DNA of 5,450 nt from Solirubrobacterales bacterium (lineage in GTDB: Bacteria > Actinomycetota > Thermoleophilia > Solirubrobacterales > Solirubrobacteraceae): the NCBI GenBank assembly GCA_025964065.1, contig JAOPZO010000220.1:1-5450 (forward strand), written 5' to 3'. Position 1 is the first letter of the stretch. Each line of letters begins with the position of its first letter. The notes under the pieces are model-generated. The model had not been told where the DNA came from. It worked only from the letters and a program-made list of their open reading frames with translations, and searched no databases. Below are positions 1 to 4,929 of the stretch, one piece after another. Made by a program: the position numbers and the translations under genes.

Positions 1-106
1 CGGCCGCGGCGACGTCCGCCGGGGTCGGCGTGCCGCGCGGCGGCGGCACGGCGAGGCCCTGCGCGTGGAGCGCCAGGCGGCGCGCGTGGTCCAGGCGGAG
101 CTTCAG
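1..106 (-). CDS. Winged-helix DNA-binding domain protein, YcaQ-like (N-terminal part only, cut by window edge)
   Basis: Only about the first 35 codons are present; the rest lies beyond base 1. The reading frame gives a basic helix containing DHARRLALHAQGLA, then a Pro/Arg-rich turn and PADVAAA. This is the usual opening of the actinobacterial winged-helix proteins related to the YcaQ (AlkX) DNA-crosslink glycosylase, where an 'ARRLAL.AQGL' helix precedes the first winged-helix domain. Upstream of residue 1 the frame stays open into coaX but shows no ATG, GTG or TTG near the junction. The best-placed start is CTG at 106-104, whose last two bases overlap the coaX TGA (CTGA), the same geometry as the GTGA junctions elsewhere in the window. 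A second CTG at 94-92 and an in-frame GTG at 49-47 are alternatives, but the GTG would remove the conserved helix. The family call rests on a short segment, and the substrate is not known. Confidence 0.55.
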   Translation of the reverse strand, partial: MKLRLDHARRLALHAQGLAVPPPRGTPTPADVAAA

Positions 107-867
107 GAGTTGCGCTCGTGCAGGAGCTTGAGGCCCTTCAGCGTCAGGTCCTCGTCGATCGCGTCGATGACGGTCGTGAAGGGCACGATGTGGCTCGCGA
201 GGCCGCCCGTGGCGATGACCTCGGCGTCCTCCCCGAGCTCCTCGACGAGCCGCTTCACGATTCCGTCGACCTGGGCGGCGAAGCCGTAGATGATCCCGGA
301 GCGGATCGCCTCCACCGTCGACTTGCCGATGGCGTGTCGCGGGGCGAGCAGGTCGATCTTCGGGAGCTTCGCGCCGCGGGTCGTGAGCGCGTCGAGGGAG
401 ACCTCCACCCCGGGGGCGATGACGCCGCCGAGGTACTCGCCCTTCCCGCTCACCACGTCGTAGTTCACGGCGGTGCCGAAGTCGACGGAGATGACGGGGC
501 CCGCGACCTGGTCGAAGGCCGCGACCGCGTTCACGAGCCGGTCCGCCCCGAGCTCGCGCGGGTTGTCGATGCGGATCGGCATCGCGGTCCGCAGCCCGGG
601 GCCGACCGCGAGCGTGTCGTGGCCCAGGTAGCGCTTGCCCATGCGGATCCACTCGGGCTCGAGCTGCGGGACGGTGCTCGAGATGATCGAGCCGTCGAGG
701 TCGGCCAGGCCGATGCCACGGAGCTCGAGCAGCGCCCGCAGCGCGGCGCCGAGCTCGTCCGCGGTCGAGGTGCGGACCGTGGCGAAGCGCCAGTGCTCCA
801 GCAGCTCGTCGCCGGAGTACGTCCCGAAGTGGGTCTGGGTGTTGCCGACGTCGACGACCAGGAGCAT
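103..867 (-). CDS. coaX: Type III pantothenate kinase CoaX
   Basis: This enzyme phosphorylates pantothenate with ATP, the first step of coenzyme A synthesis in the cytoplasm. It belongs to the ASKHA (acetate kinase/Hsc70/actin) fold and has the full family length of 254 aa. Visible motifs are: the N-terminal phosphate loop DVGNT at residues 6-10; GADR at 107-110, with Asp109 the expected catalytic base; DFGTA at 129-133, where the Asp fits the monovalent-cation site; GGVIAPG at 147-153; IGKSTVEAIRSG at 180-191; and the adenosine-side TGG at 220-222. The segment after DFGTA reads VNYDVV instead of the more usual T-T/N-F-DVV, probably a lineage variant. The ATG at 867 puts DVGNT at the normal distance from the N-terminus. 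No Shine-Dalgarno is visible before it. The gene diverges from the transferase-like gene across 32 bp, and its stop overlaps the likely start of the winged-helix gene, so those two are probably co-transcribed. Confidence 0.95.
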   Translation of the reverse strand: MLLVVDVGNTQTHFGTYSGDELLEHWRFATVRTSTADELGAALRALLELRGIGLADLDGSIISSTVPQLEPEWIRMGKRYLGHDTLAVGPGLRTAMPIRIDNPRELGADRLVNAVAAFDQVAGPVISVDFGTAVNYDVVSGKGEYLGGVIAPGVEVSLDALTTRGAKLPKIDLLAPRHAIGKSTVEAIRSGIIYGFAAQVDGIVKRLVEELGEDAEVIATGGLASHIVPFTTVIDAIDEDLTLKGLKLLHERNS

Positions 868-872
868 GCCGG

Positions 873-885
873 GGCGATCTTCGCC
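873..885. repeat. Short inverted repeat in the coaX / transferase divergent gap
   Basis: GGCGA-TCT-TCGCC has 5-bp perfect arms around a 3-bp centre. It lies between the coaX start (867) and the putative -10 of the transferase-like gene (888). It could be a small operator, but arms this short arise easily by chance in GC-rich DNA. Confidence 0.2.
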
Positions 886-887
886 GA

Positions 888-893
888 TACGAT
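888..893 (+). promoter_or_regulatory. Putative -10 element of the transferase-like gene (leaderless transcript)
   Basis: TACGAT fits the actinobacterial -10 pattern TANNNT and ends 6 nt before the A of the ATG at 900. Transcription would then start at or next to the start codon, giving a leaderless mRNA. No Shine-Dalgarno lies between the hexamer and the ATG, which supports this. No good TTGAC-like -35 is seen 16-19 bp upstream; that interval falls around the start codon of coaX. Confidence 0.45.
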
Positions 894-899
894 CCCCCG

Positions 900-1637
900 A
901 TGCCCGCCAAGCTCTACGTCGTCCACGGTTCCCACCCCTGCGAGACCGTCGTCAGGGCGCTCGAGCTGAAGGGCATGGCCTTCAAGACCGTGGAGCTGCC
1001 GGTCGGCATGCACGCGGGCGTCATGCGCGTCCTCTTCGGCCGCCGGACGGTCCCCGGCATCGTCCTCGAGGGCGGCGAGAAGGTCTCGGGCTCCCGCGCG
1101 ATCCTCCGCCGCCTCGACGAGCTGCGGCCCGAGCCCGCGCTGCTGCCGGCCGAGCCGGAGCGTCGCGCCGCGGTGCTCGAGGCGGAGCGCTGGGGCGACG
1201 AGGTGCTCCAGGCGGCCACGCGCCGCATCCTCTGGCCGACGCTCCTCGCGAACGCGAGCGCGGCCCCGTCCTTCTCCGAGGGCGCGAAGCTCCCGCTGCC
1301 CGCCCCGGTGCTCAAGGCCGCGATCCCGCTCGTCGGGCGCCTCGAGCTGAAGCTCAACGCGACCTCGGCCGCCGTGCGCGACGCAGACCTCCGCGAGCTC
1401 GGCGCGTGGCTCGACCGCATCGACGCGTGGCTCGCCGACGGCACCCTGGGCGGGGAGACGCCGAACGCGGCGGACCTGCAGATCGCGCCGTCGCTCAAGC
1501 TCCTCATGGCGATGGAGGACCTTCGTGCGGTCATCGGGCCGCGACCCTGCGGCCCGTGGGCCGACGCGCTCTTCCCGGGCTCGCCGGGCCACCTGCCCGC
1601 CGGAGCGATCCCGGCCGCGGCGCTCGCCGGGGTCTAG
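900..1637 (+). CDS. Glutathione S-transferase-like protein (thioredoxin-fold N-terminal domain)
   Basis: A soluble 245-aa protein with GST architecture. The thioredoxin-fold domain covers about residues 1-78, and an alpha-helical C-terminal domain runs from about 85 to 245. In the first domain, beta-1 (KLYVVHG) leads to SHPCETVVRALELKG at 11-25, where Ser11 and Cys14 occupy the ends of the glutaredoxin CxxC position. Thr50-Val51-Pro52 supplies the cis-proline, and GSRAI at 64-68 is the site that normally contacts the gamma-glutamyl group of glutathione. In the C-terminal domain, NAADLQIA at 189-196 resembles the conserved N-capping region of GST helix 6. The true thiol substrate is unclear, because most Actinomycetota use mycothiol instead of glutathione. 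The ATG at 900 follows a TANNNT hexamer and places beta-1 at the very N-terminus. The gene diverges from coaX and converges on folK, overlapping its last 4 nt. The specific reaction is unknown. Confidence 0.8.
   Translation: MPAKLYVVHGSHPCETVVRALELKGMAFKTVELPVGMHAGVMRVLFGRRTVPGIVLEGGEKVSGSRAILRRLDELRPEPALLPAEPERRAAVLEAERWGDEVLQAATRRILWPTLLANASAAPSFSEGAKLPLPAPVLKAAIPLVGRLELKLNATSAAVRDADLRELGAWLDRIDAWLADGTLGGETPNAADLQIAPSLKLLMAMEDLRAVIGPRPCGPWADALFPGSPGHLPAGAIPAAALAGV
1634..1637. other. Tail-to-tail overlap of folK and transferase-like gene at a shared CTAG
   Basis: The palindrome CTAG encodes TAG on both strands: 1635-1637 ends the plus-strand transferase gene, and 1636-1634 ends folK. The two coding regions therefore overlap by 4 nt, and there is no space for a terminator between them. 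The 3' ends of both mRNAs must be antisense to the opposing gene. Confidence 0.9.
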
Positions 1638-2146
1638 ACCACGAGGGGCGGGCCGGCGCGACGGACGTCCTCGTCCACCCCGAGCCGCGCGAGCGCGTCC
1701 GCGAGGCGCGTGCCGTCGGGGAGCTCGAGCGCGAAGTCGAGCTCCAGCAGCGGGACGAGCACGAAGCGCCGCTGCGTGAGCGCGGCGTGCGGGATCGTGA
1801 GCCGCGGGTGCGCGAAGGCGGCGCGGCCGAGCAGGAGCACGTCGAGGTCGACGGGCCGCGGACCGTGGGGGACGTAGCCGGGCTCCCCGGGCTCCGGGCG
1901 CCCCAGCGCGCGCTCGATCGCCTTGCACGCCTCGAGCAGCGCGAGCGGGGAGTGCGCGGTCTCGATCCGCACGCACGCGTTGAGGTAGTCGGGCTGGCCG
2001 GGCGGGCCGCCGACGGCCGCGGTGGCGTAGGCGCTCGAGCACGCGGTCGGGGTGACGCCGTGGATCGGAAGCGCGTCGAGGGCCGCCTGGAGGCTCGCGC
2101 GGCGATCGCCCTGGTTGCCGCCGAGCGCGAGGAAGCCCGGGGTCAC
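1634..2146 (-). CDS. folK: 6-Hydroxymethyl-7,8-dihydropterin pyrophosphokinase FolK
   Basis: FolK transfers pyrophosphate from ATP to 6-hydroxymethyl-7,8-dihydropterin, making the substrate of FolP. The 170-aa product has normal length for the family. Motifs are: LALGGNQGD at 6-14 (family F-SNLGD loop); GGPPGQPDYLNACVRIET at 46-63 (pterin-side loop with the conserved D-F/Y-LNA); GPRPVDLDVLLLG at 95-107, where Arg97, Asp100 and Asp102 match the E. coli ATP/Mg positions Arg92, Asp95 and Asp97; and HPRLTIPHAALTQRRFVL at 113-130. The start is GTG at 2146-2144, overlapping the TGA of the thioesterase-like gene in GTGA, which implies translational coupling. A longer reading frame upstream is antisense-free but only shadows the thioesterase gene. 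This is the last gene of the fol operon. Its TAG overlaps the TAG of the convergent transferase-like gene, and no terminator follows. Confidence 0.95.
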   Translation of the reverse strand: MTPGFLALGGNQGDRRASLQAALDALPIHGVTPTACSSAYATAAVGGPPGQPDYLNACVRIETAHSPLALLEACKAIERALGRPEPGEPGYVPHGPRPVDLDVLLLGRAAFAHPRLTIPHAALTQRRFVLVPLLELDFALELPDGTRLADALARLGVDEDVRRAGPPLVV

Positions 2147-2943
2147 CGGAGCGGGCGGGCGAGCGCGAGCTGACGGCCCTGCGCGAGCAGCACGCCGCCC
2201 GTGCTCCAGAGCTCGGCGTCCTCCTCGAAGAAGCCCTGGGCGGAGCTGCGGCTCGTGAACAGGCCGAGCACCGGCTCCGTGCCCGCGTCGAGCGGGAGGC
2301 GGACGCGGAAGTGGATCGAGAGGTCGATCGTCGGGGCACCGATGGGGGCGGTCAGGCGCACGAACGGCGCGGGCCACCACGCATCGATCCACGTCGCGCA
2401 GGCGAACGCATCGGCCACGCGGGGCTCGGGGAACTGCAGCCAGCCGCCGGTCCGCGCCTCGTCGGCGCCGCTGAAGGGCCACGGCCCGATCGCGGGGCGG
2501 ACGTCGAGCTGCTTCGTGATGGGCGGGGTGCCCGCGGGTTGCGGGGACGGTGGGAGCTCGGCGTACGGCGTGGCCTCCGGGGCGGCCGCGGCGTAGTCGA
2601 CGGCGCTCGGCATGTCGACGGCGAACGCGGCGAGCGCGAGGACGCAGAGGCGGCCGTCCTGCTCGAGGCGGGCACTCAGGGTCGTGAGCGAGCGGCCCGT
2701 GCGCTCCACGGTGACGGCGACCTCCGCGGGGCCCGCGACGGGCGGGCGGAGGTAGTGCAGGTTCAGGCTGCGCGGGGCGCGCTCCGGGTCGGCGACCGCC
2801 TCGGTGAGCGCGCGCAGGACGATGCTCGCGAGGTAGCCGCCGTTCGGGCCCATCGGGGCGAACCAGCCCGCGTCGATGCCCGTGGCCCAGCGGCCCTCGG
2901 CGACGTGGGTGACCGCCGTGGCGCTGTCGAACGGGTGGGTCAC
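2143..2943 (-). CDS. Acyl-CoA thioesterase-like protein, double-hotdog (TesB-type) family
   Basis: A 266-aa soluble protein of the thioesterase-like superfamily (TesB-related, two tandem hotdog domains). The first domain, about residues 10-110, contains GWFAPMGPNGGYLASIVLRAL at 26-46, the diagnostic 'GPNGGY' hot-dog helix. It continues with SLNLHYLRPPVAGPAEV at 59-75 and a GRSLTTLSARLEQDG strand pair. The second domain, about 150-266, contains GGWLQFPE, then PTIDLSIHFR at 204-213 and QGFFEEDAELWSTGGVLLAQGRQLA at 235-260. The Asp207 strand and late Gln/Arg segment lie where TesB enzymes place their Asp and Gln catalytic residues. Members usually hydrolyse acyl-CoA thioesters, but many are untested. 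The start is GTG at 2943-2941, overlapping the folB TGA (GTGA); the stop overlaps the folK start in the same way. It is therefore locked between folB and folK and presumably made in step with them. Its role in or near folate synthesis is unknown. Confidence 0.85.
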   Translation of the reverse strand: MTHPFDSATAVTHVAEGRWATGIDAGWFAPMGPNGGYLASIVLRALTEAVADPERAPRSLNLHYLRPPVAGPAEVAVTVERTGRSLTTLSARLEQDGRLCVLALAAFAVDMPSAVDYAAAAPEATPYAELPPSPQPAGTPPITKQLDVRPAIGPWPFSGADEARTGGWLQFPEPRVADAFACATWIDAWWPAPFVRLTAPIGAPTIDLSIHFRVRLPLDAGTEPVLGLFTSRSSAQGFFEEDAELWSTGGVLLAQGRQLALARPLR

Positions 2944-3407
2944 TCGTCCGCGGCGGCCTGACGCCAGACCTCGACGGAGACCTCCTGGACGGGCAGGGCG
3001 ATCGGCGGCTCGGGCTTGGCGGCCTTCACCCAGACCTCCTCGGCCTCGTACTGGTCGAGGAGGCGGTCGGCGATCGCGGAGCAGAGGCGCTCGAGCGTCT
3101 TGTAGGAGCGCTGCTGCGCGACGAGCGCGACGACGTTGCAGACCTCGCCGTAGTCGACGGTGTCCTCGACCATGTCGGTGACGGTCGCGTCGCACTCCCC
3201 CACCTCGAGGCGGATGTCGAGCACGAGCCGCTGGCCGATCTCGCGCTCCGCGGCGCTGACGCCGTGGTGCGTGTAGAGCGACAGGCCCGAGATCTCGATG
3301 GTGACCTCGGTGTGCCGCGCGCCCTCCTCGTCCTCCTCCCAGCCGTGCTCGTCCGCGTCGAGCTCGTCGTCGTCGTCGGGGTCGCGCGGGAGGTCGGAAT
3401 CAGGCAT
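2940..3407 (-). CDS. folB: Dihydroneopterin aldolase FolB with an acidic N-terminal extension
   Basis: FolB cleaves 7,8-dihydroneopterin to 6-hydroxymethyl-7,8-dihydropterin and glycolaldehyde, and often also epimerises the substrate. The catalytic domain covers residues 34-150: ISGLSLYTHHGVSAAEREIGQ at 39-59, DTVDYGEV at 82-89, KTLERLCSAIADRLL at 103-117 and VKAAKPEPPI at 127-136. By alignment to the S. aureus enzyme from memory, Glu54, Tyr86, Glu106 and Lys131 correspond to its Glu22, Tyr54, Glu74 and catalytic Lys100. At 155 aa it is about 35 residues longer than the family norm. The extra N-terminus is very acidic (16 Asp/Glu in the first 30 residues). I see no ATG, GTG or TTG between it and the domain that would give a shorter protein. 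The ATG at 3407 overlaps the end of folP by 8 nt, and the TGA overlaps the thioesterase GTG. Confidence 0.93.
   Translation of the reverse strand: MPDSDLPRDPDDDDELDADEHGWEEDEEGARHTEVTIEISGLSLYTHHGVSAAEREIGQRLVLDIRLEVGECDATVTDMVEDTVDYGEVCNVVALVAQQRSYKTLERLCSAIADRLLDQYEAEEVWVKAAKPEPPIALPVQEVSVEVWRQAAADE
3364..3378. repeat. (TCG)5 trinucleotide run inside folB
   Basis: Five uninterrupted TCG units on the plus strand lie within the folB sequence that encodes the acidic Asp/Glu run. Slippage here would change the length of the acidic tail by whole codons without breaking the frame. Confidence 0.6.
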
Positions 3408-4197
3408 GGCCGCGCAACGTAGCAGCCGCCACCGTGAGCGCCTCGACGTGCTCGCGGACGTCGTGGACGCGGAAGGTGGAGGCGCCGGCGGCGAGCGCGA
3501 GGACGTTGGCGGCGAGGGTCCCGGGCAGCCGCTGCGCCGGATCCTCGCGGCCCGTGAGGCGGCCGATGAAGCTCTTGCGGGAGACGCCGACGAGGACGGG
3601 GAAGCCGAGCGCGACGAGCTCCGGCAGGCGCTGCAGGACGGTGAGGTTGTGCTCCGCCGTCTTGCCGAAGCCGATGCCGGGGTCGAGCCGGATGCGGTCC
3701 TCGCGGATGCCCTCCGAGACGGCGAACTCGACCCGTTCGAGGAGGAACGCCTTGACGTCGTCGACGACGTCCCCGTACCGCGGCGCGTCCTGCATGGTGT
3801 GCGGCTCCCCGCGCATGTGCATGAGGCAGCACGGGACGCGGCGGTCCGCCACGAGACCGGCGAGCTCCGGGTCCGCCCGGAACGCGGTGACGTCGTTGAC
3901 GTACCCCGCGCCCGCGGCGAGGGCCGCCTCGGCGACCCGGAGCTTCGTGGTGTCGATGGAGACGGTGATGCCGGCCGCGCTCAGCCCGGCGACGACGGGG
4001 ATCGTGCGCGCGCGCTCGAGATCCTCGGGAACCGGCTCGGCGCCCGGGCGCGTGCTCTCCCCGCCCACGTCCACGAGCGCGGCGCCCTCCTCCGCGAGCT
4101 GCCGGCCGTGGGCGATGGCGGCGGCGGGGTCGAGCCAGCGGCCGCCGTCCGAGAAGGAGTCGGGGGTCACGTTCACGATGCCCATGACCTCCCACAT
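3400..4197 (-). CDS. folP: Dihydropteroate synthase FolP
   Basis: FolP condenses 6-hydroxymethyl-dihydropterin pyrophosphate with p-aminobenzoate to give dihydropteroate, and it is the target of sulfonamides. The 265-aa TIM-barrel protein carries every expected loop: NVTPDSFSDGG at 9-19 (first signature), GGESTRPGAEPV at 45-56 (second signature), SIDTTK at 80-85, NDV at 101-103, LMHMRGEPHTMQ at 125-136, LDPGIGFGKT at 171-180, GVSRKSFIG at 204-212 and RVHDVREH at 243-250. The ATG at 4197 leaves only four residues before VMG/MGIVNV, a short N-terminus like that of M. tuberculosis FolP1. A second ATG at 4185 would start directly on the beta strand; the GGAGG two bases before it is too close to act as a normal ribosome site. 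The gene starts 4 nt after the phosphatase stop and overlaps folB by 8 nt, so it is part of the same transcript. Confidence 0.97.
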   Translation of the reverse strand: MWEVMGIVNVTPDSFSDGGRWLDPAAAIAHGRQLAEEGAALVDVGGESTRPGAEPVPEDLERARTIPVVAGLSAAGITVSIDTTKLRVAEAALAAGAGYVNDVTAFRADPELAGLVADRRVPCCLMHMRGEPHTMQDAPRYGDVVDDVKAFLLERVEFAVSEGIREDRIRLDPGIGFGKTAEHNLTVLQRLPELVALGFPVLVGVSRKSFIGRLTGREDPAQRLPGTLAANVLALAAGASTFRVHDVREHVEALTVAAATLRGHA

Positions 4198-4201
4198 GCG
4201 G

Positions 4202-4873
4202 CTAGGCGAGGTGGGTGGTGTCGTTGAAGGAGCGCAGGAGGAGGCGGCCGTCGGCGAAGACGACGATGCGGGTGATGGAGCAGTTGTCCGCGTGGACGAA
4301 CGCGAACGGGCGCGAGCCGGTGGCCTGGCGGCAGACCTCGCCGATGACGCCGCCGTGGACGACCGCGACGACGCTCGTGCCGGGGCCGCTTCGCGCGACG
4401 ACCTCGCCGAGGCCCGCGCGCACGCGGGCGGCGAACGCCTCCGCCTCCTCGGCGCCGGGGATGACCGACCAGCGCTCTTCCGCGAGCATCGTGTAGGCGA
4501 GCGGATCGCCCTTCGCGAGGCGGACGCGCAGCTCGCCGCCCTCCCAGTCGCCCAGGTGGACCTCCCGGAGCTCGGGGATGACGACGGGCGTCCGGCCCGT
4601 CGCTGCGACCAGGGGCGCGGCGGTCTGGTGGGTGCGCCGGAGCGGGGTGACGAAGACGGCGTGGGGCCGCGGGCCGGCGGCGAGCCGGGCGCCGACACGG
4701 GCGGCCTGCGCCTCCCCCTCGGGCGCGAGCGCCGGGTCGGCGTGGCCGCCCTCGATCAGCTCGAAGGACTCGCCGGCGACGTGCGCCTGCGAGGCGCCGT
4801 GGCGGACGAGGACGACCTCCGTGGCGTCGGCGGGGACGCTGAAGGGGCGCTGCGGGTAGGTCTCTTCGCTCAC
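4202..4873 (-). CDS. Histidine phosphatase family protein (phosphoglycerate-mutase-like), first gene of the fol operon
   Basis: A 223-aa cytoplasmic phosphatase of the histidine phosphatase superfamily (branch 1). The catalytic loop VRHGAS at 23-28 supplies Arg24 and the phospho-accepting His25. TPLRRTHQTA at 76-85 carries the conserved phosphate-binding Arg. LREVHLGDWEG at 102-112 carries the acidic proton-donor region, and VVHGGVIGEV at 171-180 carries the second catalytic His (173). There is no signal peptide. Such proteins remove phosphate from varied small molecules, including alpha-ribazole phosphate, sugar phosphates and nucleotides, so the substrate cannot be read from sequence. Its place as leader of the fol operon, 4 nt before folP, makes a dihydroneopterin phosphate a plausible substrate; this is inference. 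The start is GTG at 4873-4871: it is the only start codon giving the normal N-terminus, and it lies 7 nt after a TANNNT hexamer. The longer open frame upstream is antisense to the alpha/beta hydrolase. Confidence 0.9.
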   Translation of the reverse strand: MSEETYPQRPFSVPADATEVVLVRHGASQAHVAGESFELIEGGHADPALAPEGEAQAARVGARLAAGPRPHAVFVTPLRRTHQTAAPLVAATGRTPVVIPELREVHLGDWEGGELRVRLAKGDPLAYTMLAEERWSVIPGAEEAEAFAARVRAGLGEVVARSGPGTSVVAVVHGGVIGEVCRQATGSRPFAFVHADNCSITRIVVFADGRLLLRSFNDTTHLA

Positions 4874-4880
4874 CCTGCGG

Positions 4881-4886
4881 AGCCTA
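4881..4886 (-). promoter_or_regulatory. Putative -10 element of the fol operon (leaderless start)
   Basis: On the minus strand the hexamer reads TAGGCT, matching TANNNT, and ends 7 nt before the GTG at 4873. Transcription would begin at or beside the start codon of the phosphatase gene. There is no room for a Shine-Dalgarno. No recognisable -35 hexamer is seen; the expected -35 position (about 4904-4909) falls inside the inverted repeat at 4900-4917. Confidence 0.5.
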
Positions 4887-4899
4887 GTGTCGCGGGGCG

Positions 4900-4917
4900 G
4901 TGTGGCTGATCCCACAC
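4900..4917. promoter_or_regulatory. Inverted repeat GTGTGG-N6-CCACAC, candidate operator of the fol operon
   Basis: Two perfect 6-bp arms flank a 6-bp centre (ctgatc), 18 bp in all, in the divergent region between the phosphatase and alpha/beta hydrolase genes. It overlaps where the -35 region of the minus-strand promoter would lie, so a dimeric regulator bound here could block or assist transcription of the fol operon, and perhaps of the hydrolase. It is not followed by a T-run on either strand and sits upstream of both genes, so a terminator is unlikely. No regulator gene is in the window. Confidence 0.4.
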
Positions 4918-4929
4918 TCGTCGCCCGTG

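Noticed and set aside
118..969. 283-aa plus-strand open frame opposite coaX
   Set aside because: Antisense to a clear pantothenate kinase; Asp/Gly/Arg/Val-rich composition typical of a mirrored GC-rich gene.
635..2173. 512-aa plus-strand open frame over coaX, transferase and folK
   Set aside because: Shadow frame of low complexity; no start context or family motif.
531..2339. 602-aa minus-strand open frame running through coaX, the transferase gene, folK and part of the thioesterase gene
   Set aside because: Arg/Ala/Ser/Pro-rich with no recognisable domain, and it crosses four well-supported genes out of frame.
2944..3195. Upstream extension of the thioesterase frame to a start at 3195
   Set aside because: The extra segment is an out-of-frame reading of folB, Arg-rich and without a domain; the GTG overlapping the folB stop gives a normal family N-terminus.
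4180..4190. GGAGG before the second folP ATG as its ribosome binding site
   Set aside because: Spacing to that ATG is only 2 nt, too short for a working Shine-Dalgarno, and starting there would remove residues before the first strand.
4198..4698. Upstream extension of the folP frame to 4698
   Set aside because: The added sequence is a Ser/Arg/Ala-rich shadow of the phosphatase; the ATG at 4197 gives the short N-terminus usual for actinobacterial FolP.
3434..4909. 491-aa open frame on the plus strand opposite folP and the phosphatase
   Set aside because: It is antisense to two genes with complete family motifs; its low-complexity Arg/Ala/Ser/Asp composition is what GC-rich codon periodicity produces in a shadow frame.
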